DNA from: Cedecea neteri
Lineage (GTDB): Bacteria; Pseudomonadota; Gammaproteobacteria; Enterobacterales; Enterobacteriaceae
Reading direction: 5' to 3'
Length of the DNA: 64,000 bases
Assembly (NCBI RefSeq): GCF_000757825.1
Contig: NZ_CP009451.1
Location: 434,001-498,000, forward strand
Shown here in pieces: positions 17,040 through 26,622 of the stretch. Positions within the stretch are counted from its first letter, which is position 1. The number at the start of each line of letters is the position of its first letter. The position numbers were made by a program, and so were the translations under genes. The notes beneath the pieces were generated by a model. That model did not search any database and was not told where the DNA came from. It saw nothing but the letters and a program-made list of their open reading frames with translations.

Positions 17040-18641
17040 TTACCCGCACAGTACCGCGCTGCTGGCCGGGTCGATGGCAATCAGACCGGCCAGCAGCTGG
17101 TCCATCTCCGACTGGAGCCGTGATTTGTCGGTTTCGCTTCGTGAGGCTTTCATGCGTAGCAGCCTGAGACGCCGTGATTTGACTTCAAACAGCAACGACG
17201 GCGTCCACTGCGTGAGGGTGATGGTCCGCGCGAGGCTGTCCAGCTCCCCCAGCAGGTGCAGGGCCAGCTCATTCTTGCCCTTCTGCTCCGCCACCCGTGC
17301 CATCAGCAGGCGCAGCAGCCATTTATCTTTAGCTGAGCCCACGCCCGGGCGTCCCTGGAGCCACTGGAACGTTGCATCAAGGCCTTCGCGGTCCGCCTTC
17401 TCCAGCGCTTCCGGTTCAAGGGCCAGAATGTCGTTCTCAGCCATGCCAACGGGACTTTTTGACTCGTCGTGCCAGCCGGACAGGTCGTCCAGCACCCGCG
17501 TATTAATCCAGTTGAGCGTCACCTCATCGGCAAACGGCGTGCCGTCATTAAACGCCAGCGTTTCAAGCCCGGTGAGACGCCGGAGAAACCCTTTCAAATC
17601 CGCAATGATGACGTCGGCGGTCACGTCCTGCCCCAGCTTCATCAACGCTTCGTGGATGTACCATTGCAGGTCAAACCACAGGTGGTTGGCACCGCGTGAA
17701 AAGGCGCTGTCCGCCTGCTCAAGGATTTCTGACCAGCTCTGCTGCAGATACAGGCGTTTTAGCATGGCCCGCTGGTCGGCACGCGGGGGTTCGATACGCG
17801 TTTTCCCCTCTGCGTCCGGGGCCGGGATCTCTCGCAGGGTGTCATGGCGCAAACTCTTCATCAGCCGATGCGCCGCCAGCCAGCCATCAGGCTGTTCGCG
17901 AAGGTAGCTCGTCAGCGTTCGGGCCTGGGCCAGCAAATCCTGCCCCGAGGTGATGCGGGTCAGCGTCGGTGCCTGGCTGTCAGGCGATCCTGAGAGATGA
18001 GAAGGTTGCGTTGCGTCACTGGCATTTTGTGGTACCACGGCATCCACGCCGCCGGCCTTCACCAGACGAGACTCCAGCGCGCTATAAAGGGCGTTCAGAT
18101 CCGGCCATGACGCCTCCGGCTCTGCTTCCAGACCGTCACGAATGAGGAGCAACGCTCCAACGGTGCGTTGTGCATCGTCGCGCGTCACTTCCGGATAAAG
18201 CGACAGGCTGGCAAGCACCCGAGAACCAGCCAGCCATTCCAGCGAAGCCTTTCGGCTACGATCTCGCTGCGGGTGAAGCTGAGTGCCGAAGCGTTGCAGC
18301 ATGCCTGCCAGCAGTTCAAGCCCTTCGGCAAAGCCTGCTTCTCCGTCCTGATGCAAACGTGCCCAGCAATAGTAGGTGGCAACCCGGATATCTTTGGCGG
18401 TGGTGGTCAGTAGTTTTTCCGCGAGCTGGCAAATCAGGCCGGTATCGATGCCGGAAAGCTGGTTAACTTCTTCCCGGACACGCTGAAAATCATCGTCATA
18501 GCCGGGATCCTCCCCCGTGGGGCATGCATCACTTATTGGGATAAGCCACTGCCCCCAGTTTTCCGTGCGGGCTTGCGCCTGCTGACGCAGTAAAGTTTCA
18601 TCCGCCAGGCAGGCAGAGACGAGATTCTGTAGTGAGCTCAT
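17040..18641 (-). CDS. tssA: TssA, T6SS cap/priming protein
   Basis: This 533-residue protein has an N-terminal ImpA_N domain (ISDACPTGEDPGYDDDFQRVREEV near residues 36-59), a proline/serine-rich middle linker (about 205-235) and a C-terminal VasJ-type domain. Its length is close to the long TssA of enteroaggregative E. coli, which binds the baseplate, recruits the tube and sheath, and stays on the distal end during extension. With TagA encoded at the end of this operon, both the polymerisation chaperone and its membrane clamp are present. Start and tssM stop overlap by one base (TAATG). Confidence 0.92.
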   Translation of the reverse strand: MSSLQNLVSACLADETLLRQQAQARTENWGQWLIPISDACPTGEDPGYDDDFQRVREEVNQLSGIDTGLICQLAEKLLTTTAKDIRVATYYCWARLHQDGEAGFAEGLELLAGMLQRFGTQLHPQRDRSRKASLEWLAGSRVLASLSLYPEVTRDDAQRTVGALLLIRDGLEAEPEASWPDLNALYSALESRLVKAGGVDAVVPQNASDATQPSHLSGSPDSQAPTLTRITSGQDLLAQARTLTSYLREQPDGWLAAHRLMKSLRHDTLREIPAPDAEGKTRIEPPRADQRAMLKRLYLQQSWSEILEQADSAFSRGANHLWFDLQWYIHEALMKLGQDVTADVIIADLKGFLRRLTGLETLAFNDGTPFADEVTLNWINTRVLDDLSGWHDESKSPVGMAENDILALEPEALEKADREGLDATFQWLQGRPGVGSAKDKWLLRLLMARVAEQKGKNELALHLLGELDSLARTITLTQWTPSLLFEVKSRRLRLLRMKASRSETDKSRLQSEMDQLLAGLIAIDPASSAVLCG

Positions 18642-21600
18642 TATTCCGTTCCATCCATGTCATCATCTCCTGCTCCGGGAGTCAGGGCCTGAGCCGTGGC
18701 CACGCTGTCGACGCTAAAGATCCGATCCGGCAGCGTGAAACCTCGCAGCGCCAGCAGCGTCAGCGGCCCCTTACCCAGCTGCGAGCGCAGCACCCATTGC
18801 AGCGTTCGCCCGTCCGGGGCGGTAAAACTCATCATCCACTCGCTGCTATCCAGCTGTTGCCGTTTGCCCTCTTCCAGCCAGCGGATGAACCCCCAGGTCC
18901 CGCTGTAATCGCCAAACAGCCGTGCCCCGGCGCTGGTTGAGGTCCAGGTCAGCTGGGTGCCTGGTTTATACGTTACCCCCGGCCAGCGGAAGGCCTGCCA
19001 GTCGGCCATCTGGTTGAAATAATGCAGTTTTTGCCCGTCAATAGTGAGTTGCGTTTCCACCACCTGCGGCGCAGGCCGGGCCTGCAGTTCAAAGCTGATG
19101 CCCTGGCCGCCGTCGGTAAACAGAATGTCCGACAGCTGGCTCAGCTGGTTAACCGCCTGGAGAAAGGCCGGATTAAAGGTCAGCCCCTGGCCGTGCATCT
19201 TGTCTGGTACCCACTGGCTGCCTTCTTTATGCAGCACGCCGTTCAGCTCCGTGGTGAGGAAGCGTTCTATACGCCCGCTGTCCTTACGCACAAATTCAGC
19301 CAGCATCGGCAACGAAGCTTCACTTTTGCTGATGGTAAACGGATAGCGACCGTTGAACGCCGTGTGCCAGTTGGCGGCCACCGAGCGACGCCACTTGTCA
19401 TTGAGGCTCGCGGCCGACGGCTGGAGCACGGTTTCCCAGGCCTGCGTCAGCGGCTGCACAAACATCGTATGACCAAAGCTGCTCCACTCTTCCCCAAGGC
19501 TGGCCGCCACAAGGCCACCGTACTGCTGAGTGTCCGTCAGATCGATGCTTTTGCCCTGGAAGACGGTCTGCGCCAGGGTTTGCATCATCTCCTGCGGGTC
19601 AGACGCGCTGGCTACCTGCTGCAAACGCAGCCGCACGCGAGTGATGCGGGTCAGGTACGTTTGCAGGCTCAGCGAACTGTCTGCAGACATCACGTTGCTG
19701 GCCTCGTTTTTCCCCATCATCGTCAATAACGGCCCAAAGGTGTCATCGAGAGGCCCCTGAGGGCCTGCCGCCGTCTGGTCAATCACCGGTTTGTCCTTGT
19801 TGCTGACCAGCTCTTTTGCAGATTTGATGATCGACTCAGAAAACTTTTCGGCTTTCTGGCCGGTCTCACCCTGCCAGGCCAGCGTGTTCATCAGGGCAAT
19901 CAGCGGAGACTGGCGCACATCGCTCATGAGCGTCAGCTGGTCGGTCACATCGGCAATGTTACTGGCCGGATTAAGCCGTAAACTGTTGAGAAAGTTCAGC
20001 CAGCTGCCGGCAAAATCGGTGAAGTAACGCTCGGTCAGACGCGCCTTAAGCGCCTCTGGCGAAATCTCGCCAGACACGCTTTGTTGGCTGTCGCTCAGCA
20101 CCCAGTCAATCTCTTCCCGGCGAGAGTTAGCCGCCTTCGCAATCGCCTGTTGAATACCGCCCTCCCACGCCTGGCGGGTGAACATCCCCGGCACCACTTC
20201 ATCCGTGGTAAACAGGCGGCGGGCATCGGTGCCGCTGGTCATGTCTTCCAGGGAGACATCCGCAAAGTTACGCCGCACGGATTTGAGCATGTTTTCATAC
20301 AGCGTGCTTTCCGCGTTGCGGCGGCCAATCTGCTGCAGCAGCACCTGCCGGCTCTGGCTGACGAGCTGTGCGTCTGGCGTAATTTTCCACTGAGGCTGGT
20401 TTGGTAGCCCGGTGATATAGAACGCCCACAGGTCCGGGGATAAACTTTGCCACAGCCCCGGGGATATCCCTGCGCGCGTGGGCTGTACGCTCTGCATGGT
20501 CTGCGAGTAGAACGCGCCATCGGTTTTATCCGGGCGCGACATCATCAGCCAGGCTTTCAGCTGGTCATAACCGGGTTTCGCCAGCTGTGCACGCCTGTCG
20601 CTGTTGGGCGCCGAGTTAGCCAGCGCGGCGAGTTTTTGCATCAGGGCCTCGTTGGCCGGGTCACGAATCAGGCGGTTGTTCGCCACACCGTACCAGGGCA
20701 GCATCGCATTCAGCAGCTGCTGCCCGTGGTCAAGCCCAAAGCGTTGGTACCACGGCGAACCGTCCTGGACATGATGCTGCAGGCGACCGGCGTCGTTACG
20801 CAGATCGTGCAGGGCGGTGAGCTGCCGGTCAGAGACGGCGCGATTTTTAACAAGATCGTGTGATTTGCCGGCGACAGAAGAAATCTGCCCGTAGTTCAGC
20901 GCAAAGGAAAGCAGCAGCCCGGCGGCCCAAAATCCCACCACGACCATGATGCCTATAGCCAGCGTTTGCTCCCAGGCCATACCCACCCGGCGGCCCCGGA
21001 CGCGGGTACAGTCCGCCGTAATGCCCTGCCAGATGGCAGGCAGCGTCAGGGCATGGCGCTGTGATTCCGGGATGAACTTCTCCGCACCAGTATGCGTCGC
21101 CGCTACGGCGTTTTGTGCTGATTTGCCTGGCGGGAGGCTGAACATCACGCCCCGCAGGGGGATACGTGATTGCGAGGCATACAGCCACGGCGTCAGTAGC
21201 TCAACCCAGCGGCGGATGCCGCCCTCTTTCAGGTGCTGGCTCAGCCGCAACAGAAAATCGTGGCTGTTATTTTCGATGACCTGGCTAACGCCCTGCGTCG
21301 TGAGGCGTGGCAACAGGTTTTCCATCTGACGAACGACATCATCCGGATTTGCGCGGAGCGGGAAACTTGCCCCGACTGCCTGCTCCGTGCGCTTTGCCTG
21401 CGACCAGGCGCTGTCGCACAGCTGCCATAGCCAGACTGGTGCGGAATAACGCAGCAGTTCACTGATTTTTTCCAGGCCGCGCAGGTCTGTATCACTTATC
21501 TGCGGCGTGAGTTCTGACGAGTGCGGTAGCACGCGAATAATGCTGTCCAGCGGGCGGCCACGGCGCAGTTTGCGCAGCGCGGTATATTTTTCCTTGCCGG

Positions 21601-22042
21601 GCTCAGCAGTCAGACTACCGCCGTAAATCAGTACGGTACGGTTACCTTCGAGCCATTGATTTTTCTGCAGGCCGGGAACCAGCTGTTCAATCGCGGCTTC
21701 GTCGCCGGTGATGAGCAGCAGGCGGACTTTATGGCGCCAGAGGAAGGTGTATCGCGCGCGGAGATGGTTACGCAATTCATGATAGTTACAGGTAATTGTT
21801 TCTTTATCGGCATTATCCAGGTGACCATCGGCCGGGGCAACAGGAGTGTTATGATTTTTCCCTGAGAGCAGAAAGAAAAGTATCGTGACCAGTAATCCTG
21901 TTAAAAAAACCACGCCAACAACGGAGTTCCAGGATCTATTTTCAGCCGGTGGCGATTCTGTCTGAGAAAATACAAAAAGAAGAATGATTGCAATAGCAAC
22001 AACAAGCAGCACAACACCCAGGCTGTGCAATATCTTTTTCAT
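18641..22042 (-). CDS. tssM: TssM (IcmF), T6SS inner-membrane channel subunit
   Basis: This 1133-residue IcmF protein forms the trans-envelope core with TssL and TssJ. Two N-terminal transmembrane helices (about 5-25 and 42-62) are followed by a cytoplasmic NTPase-like domain, a third helix (TLAIGIMVVVGFWAAGLLLSF) and a large periplasmic region. At the usual Walker A position the sequence reads LLITGDEAAIEQL with no GKS/T, so nucleotide binding is doubtful, as in some enteric TssM proteins. The start at 22042 overlaps the previous stop by 4 bases (ATGA) and has AAAGGA upstream; the upstream extension lies inside the preceding gene. The C-terminus contains the conserved LFGDYSGTWGFIRWLEEG region that binds TssJ. 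Confidence 0.93.
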   Translation of the reverse strand: MKKILHSLGVVLLVVAIAIILLFVFSQTESPPAENRSWNSVVGVVFLTGLLVTILFFLLSGKNHNTPVAPADGHLDNADKETITCNYHELRNHLRARYTFLWRHKVRLLLITGDEAAIEQLVPGLQKNQWLEGNRTVLIYGGSLTAEPGKEKYTALRKLRRGRPLDSIIRVLPHSSELTPQISDTDLRGLEKISELLRYSAPVWLWQLCDSAWSQAKRTEQAVGASFPLRANPDDVVRQMENLLPRLTTQGVSQVIENNSHDFLLRLSQHLKEGGIRRWVELLTPWLYASQSRIPLRGVMFSLPPGKSAQNAVAATHTGAEKFIPESQRHALTLPAIWQGITADCTRVRGRRVGMAWEQTLAIGIMVVVGFWAAGLLLSFALNYGQISSVAGKSHDLVKNRAVSDRQLTALHDLRNDAGRLQHHVQDGSPWYQRFGLDHGQQLLNAMLPWYGVANNRLIRDPANEALMQKLAALANSAPNSDRRAQLAKPGYDQLKAWLMMSRPDKTDGAFYSQTMQSVQPTRAGISPGLWQSLSPDLWAFYITGLPNQPQWKITPDAQLVSQSRQVLLQQIGRRNAESTLYENMLKSVRRNFADVSLEDMTSGTDARRLFTTDEVVPGMFTRQAWEGGIQQAIAKAANSRREEIDWVLSDSQQSVSGEISPEALKARLTERYFTDFAGSWLNFLNSLRLNPASNIADVTDQLTLMSDVRQSPLIALMNTLAWQGETGQKAEKFSESIIKSAKELVSNKDKPVIDQTAAGPQGPLDDTFGPLLTMMGKNEASNVMSADSSLSLQTYLTRITRVRLRLQQVASASDPQEMMQTLAQTVFQGKSIDLTDTQQYGGLVAASLGEEWSSFGHTMFVQPLTQAWETVLQPSAASLNDKWRRSVAANWHTAFNGRYPFTISKSEASLPMLAEFVRKDSGRIERFLTTELNGVLHKEGSQWVPDKMHGQGLTFNPAFLQAVNQLSQLSDILFTDGGQGISFELQARPAPQVVETQLTIDGQKLHYFNQMADWQAFRWPGVTYKPGTQLTWTSTSAGARLFGDYSGTWGFIRWLEEGKRQQLDSSEWMMSFTAPDGRTLQWVLRSQLGKGPLTLLALRGFTLPDRIFSVDSVATAQALTPGAGDDDMDGTE

Positions 22043-23481
22043 ACCGGTGATTCCTTTCCGGACTGACTTGCAGCCTTTCTGAATTGTGAGCGCTGCAGGT
22101 GTGCAATGACATATCGCAGTAAAAAAGCGACACCGGGCAGAGTCACTGCGAGGGACAATATCAGAACCATCACCCCGCTCCATGAATGCGCAACAACAGG
22201 TGAAAATTTAAGCATCAGAGAATAAAGGCCAGCGTTAAAGAGCAATGCCAGCATCAGTGATCCAAGCGGGAAAGGGGATGAAAGCGGGTTAATATCAGCA
22301 CTTGCTACCGGTGAGCTTTTCCCCAAAACGATTGCCCATGCTGCATCTTCATCTTCACAAAGTAGCAATTGGCTTTCAGAGTGGTAACTCGCCATTTCCG
22401 CTGCGGCAGCAGTCATGGCCCAACCAGTCAACCCCCTATAAGCAGCAAACTTTTGGTCATAATCAATAATCCCACCGGTTCCAATATCGTCTTCAAGTGG
22501 AAATGAAAGCTCGTTTAATACTTTCCCGGCTATCTGTCGGGGCACATTAGCAAGGCCGCTATGCCAAACGACATACTTATTTTTTACTGGCTGTTGCCCC
22601 ATTGTCTTTAAATCTGCCAGCTCAGACTTCAGGGATGCTGTATTCAGCGACATAGCCCGGAACAAACGTATTTCTTTGTGAGATTTTGCAGAATGCAATA
22701 AAGCCTGAGGCATCAACAGTAATGCACTTACAAACTCAGGCAGTAATTCCTCAGGCTGGCGATAATGCAGGGCCAGAACCAGAACAGGGATACGGCTGGT
22801 TACGACATTTTTATTCCAGTCGTCAAACGGTAACCCTGCGGATAAAACGTGAATATCTGCATTCCAGGGCAAACTCGCGGCAGCCCAGAGCTGATTAAAG
22901 GATTGTAACTCCTCAGACTTATCGGCCCCAGACGACTGAACCAGCACCCTTAAATTCCCTGAAGAATATTGTCTCAATAAAGGCTGTTTTAATTCATTCA
23001 GCATCACCTGGCATAATTGTTCAAAACGTATAATTCCAGGCGTAATTGGCTTATCTGGCAGAAGATTTAAAAACATTTTTTCATTATCATTATCTTGTCC
23101 AACTCCCGCGATGCGGGTCAGTTGCTGAGGGTCGGCAGACTGGAAAAGATGGTGGGCAATAAATAGATGCTGATGCGCTCTTTTTCGCCACAGAATATTC
23201 ATATTTCGACGCCATGTATTCCAGTTCCAGACGACGACAGACTGAATCTCCCACCACAGGCTATAAAATGTAATTGTTACTGCAATTCCTGTAAATGTTG
23301 TCACCGTCAGCGGCAGCCAATATCCACTGGACAGTGATGGCAGTTCACCTGAAGGTGGGTTTAAGACGACATAAAATAGAGCAAAGAACACACCGGTGAA
23401 TATGATGAACAGACACACCCAGGGAGACCAGCAACGAGCCGGTTCTTTAGCCGCGACATTCGGTAGTAACCATCCCATCAA
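22039..23481 (-). CDS. Unknown polytopic membrane protein encoded in the T6SS locus
   Basis: I do not recognise this 480-residue protein. Two transmembrane helices lie near the N-terminus (about 19-40 and 54-77), then a soluble domain of about 320 residues, then two more helices (about 400-420 and 430-458) and a short basic tail. The soluble part includes a GTGG-containing stretch (LEDDIGTGGIIDYDQKF) and an Ala-rich helix (GWAMTAAAAEMA). There is no lipobox, Walker motif or OmpA domain. Start and stop overlap PAAR and tssM by 4 bases each, so it is made together with them. Its place between the Tle3/PAAR module and tssM suggests a T6SS accessory role, for example effector loading or protection, but this is inference only. 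Confidence 0.8.
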   Translation of the reverse strand: MMGWLLPNVAAKEPARCWSPWVCLFIIFTGVFFALFYVVLNPPSGELPSLSSGYWLPLTVTTFTGIAVTITFYSLWWEIQSVVVWNWNTWRRNMNILWRKRAHQHLFIAHHLFQSADPQQLTRIAGVGQDNDNEKMFLNLLPDKPITPGIIRFEQLCQVMLNELKQPLLRQYSSGNLRVLVQSSGADKSEELQSFNQLWAAASLPWNADIHVLSAGLPFDDWNKNVVTSRIPVLVLALHYRQPEELLPEFVSALLLMPQALLHSAKSHKEIRLFRAMSLNTASLKSELADLKTMGQQPVKNKYVVWHSGLANVPRQIAGKVLNELSFPLEDDIGTGGIIDYDQKFAAYRGLTGWAMTAAAAEMASYHSESQLLLCEDEDAAWAIVLGKSSPVASADINPLSSPFPLGSLMLALLFNAGLYSLMLKFSPVVAHSWSGVMVLILSLAVTLPGVAFLLRYVIAHLQRSQFRKAASQSGKESPV

Positions 23482-23741
23482 TCAATTTCCATATCCTGAA
23501 AACCTGCAATAACAATTGATCCGCACAATGTTTTACAGCCATGGACGACAATTCCACGGCCATTTTCTTCATAGGCTGAAATATCACACTCAATAATTTT
23601 ATTTATTCCATGTTCTGGGCAGGTGACCGAGTCATTTAATAAGGCTACATTCTTCCCTGAAATGTCGAAACTGGATGAGGCGGAGGAGACTTTTCCACCG
23701 TGTGAGGTGGCATCACCCAACACCACCACGAATTTTCCCAT
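23478..23741 (-). CDS. PAAR-domain spike-tip protein
   Basis: This 87-residue protein is a stand-alone PAAR protein that should sharpen the VgrG spike and bind a metal ion. It has the repeated VxxxGDATSHGGKV opening, a central CPEHG and a C-terminal VVHGCKTLCGSIV, which supply the Cys/His ligands expected for Zn. It lacks any toxin extension, so the effector is delivered by other contacts. It lies 176 bp after tle3; that gap shows no gene or clear terminator. Confidence 0.9.
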   Translation of the reverse strand: MGKFVVVLGDATSHGGKVSSASSSFDISGKNVALLNDSVTCPEHGINKIIECDISAYEENGRGIVVHGCKTLCGSIVIAGFQDMEID

Positions 23742-23917
23742 TGTTAACTCCTTGGATAACGCGACTGGTACAGGAAGCTATTTTGTCTTTCAACAGACGA
23801 ACACTAACGACGCCAAAAGAAAAGCGAACACGGTGCACTCTATTGATTCACATGATTCTTAAAAAATTATTTCCCGCTAATAAATCGGCTGATAAGACAA
23901 CAGGTTTATATTCAGCA

Positions 23918-25849
23918 TCAGGGATGCCTGCCCCGGTTGTCCATTGCCCGGATTTCCGCCATCTCTTCAGGACTGATGCCTCCTGCACTCTCCGCATCAA
24001 CTTCCGCTGGCCGGCTATATTGCGGATGAACACCGGTACGGAAATAGCTGTCGCTCTGTTGCCAGTCAGCCATCCGGCGCAACTGCGCCAGGAAGCTCTT
24101 ATCATTTGAACTGTCGCAGAGCCCTATTGGTAAATCATAAGCCACGACTCGGCTCATGAATTGAGGATTAGAAGGCAAGGAGCTGTGATCGCTGGGCTGG
24201 GAGACAAACGTCCGTAACCGCGCCTCTTTCTCTTCCTGGGTTTCACGTCTGCGATTCATACGCTCATCTTTGCTGGCCGGGCTCCAGTCCATGCCGTCAG
24301 TTTCACTCTTCCACTGCTCCGGATACAGCGAGGCGTAGTAAGGAAAGGTATCGTCATGCCAGATTTTCTTTCCCTTGGAATTTGTAGAGTATTGCCCCCA
24401 ACCGTAGCCCTCCTGTTCTATATTTGTCTTGTTCTTTTCCTGTAATCCGACACGGGTAGCATCAAAACCGGAAAGTTCATGAGCGGTAATAGGTTCAGGT
24501 ACCTTTTCACCATTGATATACAGCGTCTGATTGAGTGGCGGGTTATCGTATACGCCAAACTGACCGCCATCATCCCAGAAAGGTGAACCAGATGGGAGCA
24601 GGCGTCCGAAAGGGGTGTCCTGGCGGGGGTTATCGCCGCAGGGTGTTTCCCGCGCCAGCATCCGCTGAAATAAATGCCCTTTATTATTCACCAGCAACTC
24701 CGGCATTTTCCCTTCCGGTGTGTTTGGCAGCCCCTGCCAGCCAATGCTGAGCAGCGCACTCATCCCCATCACCCGATCGTGCGGGTTGCAGTAAATCCAG
24801 GTGCGCCCGTGATTATCCCGTTCAGGTATCCCGTTATCAGCCATGCCCGTAGGTTTCCAGCTGCGCTTATCTGCATCGGCACCCACAACCATCCGGCCAT
24901 AGTCAGCCTCGGCGAGGTGGCTCGCCTGCTGAGCGACTTTTTTTACAATTGTCTCCAGCGTCTGGTGCCGTGCCTGAGTTGAGATACATTCAGCAAACGG
25001 GTAGGAGAAGCGATCCACCTTTTTGTGCTCCATCGCATACGGCGAGTTCATCACAAACAGAGCATCAGGCGCTTTATCCGCCAGCAACGTTGCAGCCATG
25101 GCAATCATCGTGCCCTGGCTATGAGAAATCAGCGTCACGGTATCTTTCGGATAGGTGCTACGGATAGTATTCAGCAAATCTGCCAGTCGGCGAGCGGCAT
25201 GCGCGTAGTAATGCCGGGCGGGTGCTTTTGCCAGCAGGCGATCCAGTTCACTGTTCACAAACTGTACGCTAAACGGGATGGGTGACTGCCTGACCCACTT
25301 ATTAAATCCTTCATCACTCCACAGAGAAACCAGCTGGTTGCAGCCGTTTTGAAACGGACCGCCGCCCCAGTACCACGGGCCTTTCGCCGCAAGCGTACTC
25401 TGCGGAAGCTTTTTATATTTTTTCAGATTGTGATAATCCTCGCCTGCCAGATTACGCAGCGGAACCTGATAGTCATCTTCCGTTCCCGGTTTTGCGGTGT
25501 AACCCCAGTAGAAACGGATCACCGGTGAACGACTTGAATCAGAGTCGATAATACCCCGGCCTAAAACTGCATCGGCTTTATAAATATTTTTTGCCAACCA
25601 CTCTTTTTGAGGTAAATTTAATCGCTTATTTAAACCGATACATAAATTTTCCTCTGCGATATCATACCATTCCCCCTCAGAGTTAACGCCGTGGACAAAG
25701 ATAATTAATCCAGGCAGTTGAACAGGATGATAGCAGGCTGAGCGCACCTTAATATTTTTGTGCGAGCACATGCCACGCCAGGATGGTTTGCCATTATCAT
25801 CATAATGCACGGGAGCGTCACGCAGAGGCTCGGATTGTTGATTACTCAT
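23918..25849 (-). CDS. tle3: Tle3-family T6SS lipase effector
   Basis: This is a 643-residue antibacterial phospholipase/lipase effector. The N-terminal alpha/beta hydrolase has the oxyanion HG motif (IIFVHGVNSEGEWYD, His53-Gly54) and the nucleophile Ser244 in SHSQGT. The C-terminal part (about 480-620, YGWGQYSTNS..IWHDDTFPYYASLY..SRVVAYDLPIGLC..RRMADW) fits the DUF3274 region of Tle3. No signal peptide is present, as expected for T6SS cargo. The ATG at 25849 has a strong GGAGGT 8 bases upstream and overlaps the end of the immunity gene by 8 bp. It is flanked by tli3/vgrG and PAAR, a typical effector island. It should act in the periplasm of target cells. Confidence 0.88.
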   Translation of the reverse strand: MSNQQSEPLRDAPVHYDDNGKPSWRGMCSHKNIKVRSACYHPVQLPGLIIFVHGVNSEGEWYDIAEENLCIGLNKRLNLPQKEWLAKNIYKADAVLGRGIIDSDSSRSPVIRFYWGYTAKPGTEDDYQVPLRNLAGEDYHNLKKYKKLPQSTLAAKGPWYWGGGPFQNGCNQLVSLWSDEGFNKWVRQSPIPFSVQFVNSELDRLLAKAPARHYYAHAARRLADLLNTIRSTYPKDTVTLISHSQGTMIAMAATLLADKAPDALFVMNSPYAMEHKKVDRFSYPFAECISTQARHQTLETIVKKVAQQASHLAEADYGRMVVGADADKRSWKPTGMADNGIPERDNHGRTWIYCNPHDRVMGMSALLSIGWQGLPNTPEGKMPELLVNNKGHLFQRMLARETPCGDNPRQDTPFGRLLPSGSPFWDDGGQFGVYDNPPLNQTLYINGEKVPEPITAHELSGFDATRVGLQEKNKTNIEQEGYGWGQYSTNSKGKKIWHDDTFPYYASLYPEQWKSETDGMDWSPASKDERMNRRRETQEEKEARLRTFVSQPSDHSSLPSNPQFMSRVVAYDLPIGLCDSSNDKSFLAQLRRMADWQQSDSYFRTGVHPQYSRPAEVDAESAGGISPEEMAEIRAMDNRGRHP

Positions 25850-26618
25850 ACTTAGGTACCTCCGTGGCATCAACTGCATAAACCTGATCAGGCGACACCC
25901 TGACGCTTACAGGTTTTATTGTATTATCACAAGTAAACCGGGTCGTTCTTAAAGGGGTTTGAACAAGAGGCCATGCATCTCCTTCTGCTGATTTAGGACC
26001 ATCTTCCGATATATCGAAGGAATTTGTATTTGTCACAGGCAAGGTAAATAATAAATTTTGCGCACCTGGAGACTTTAAATACAAAGCAGAGTTCGTAACA
26101 AGAATAGTTTTCCTCAACCCTGATTCGTAATCCGCCCCAACATTAATCAGCCCATATTTACCACCAATTTCATAAGCAAAAAAAACCCCACTATGGGTAT
26201 CTCGATCACTCATGCGAGGAAACCTTTCAATATATGCAACAACATTATCAGATGCAGCATAAATAAAATCCCCCTTCCATGACATTAGTGGATTCGCACT
26301 TAAGATAGCGTTACTGTCTGAGCCACCGCCTACGTACTTTTTAATTTTGTTTTTTGTGTCATTGTAATAGGCAAGACCACCATGATCGCAGTCTTTATAG
26401 TTTTCCAGGGTAAAGAACCGATGATCGTCAATGCGATAAATAACCTGCGGCGGTACATCAAAAACATAATAGTTAAAATCATGCCCGACGCCTTTGGCCA
26501 CCATCGCACCCGACGCAGCCCCAAACGCAGCTCCCGATGTGGTGACACACCCCGACAGAGAACCACAAGCAAGTAACAACCCTATAAAACCAGCCAGCCA
26601 CCATATTAACTTTTTCAT
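25842..26618 (-). CDS. tli3: Tli3-like lipoprotein, probable immunity to Tle3
   Basis: This 258-residue lipoprotein has a signal peptide ending in the lipobox LSGC (Cys24), with Val at +2, favouring outer-membrane sorting. The mature part begins with a Gly/Ala-rich stretch and continues with a beta-rich domain (VPPQVIYRIDDHRFFTLENYKDC). Periplasm-facing lipoproteins of this kind neutralise Tle3 effectors. It sits directly upstream of tle3 with an 8-bp overlap, so the cell makes immunity before toxin. It starts 5 bp after the vgrG stop. Base composition is more AT-rich than in flanking tss genes, as is common for effector-immunity cassettes. Confidence 0.85.
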   Translation of the reverse strand: MKKLIWWLAGFIGLLLACGSLSGCVTTSGAAFGAASGAMVAKGVGHDFNYYVFDVPPQVIYRIDDHRFFTLENYKDCDHGGLAYYNDTKNKIKKYVGGGSDSNAILSANPLMSWKGDFIYAASDNVVAYIERFPRMSDRDTHSGVFFAYEIGGKYGLINVGADYESGLRKTILVTNSALYLKSPGAQNLLFTLPVTNTNSFDISEDGPKSAEGDAWPLVQTPLRTTRFTCDNTIKPVSVRVSPDQVYAVDATEVPKYE

Positions 26619-26622
26619 ACCC

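Noticed and set aside
23842..23917. Small gene between tle3 and PAAR
   Set aside because: The short frames in the 176-bp gap have no RBS and no protein-like composition.
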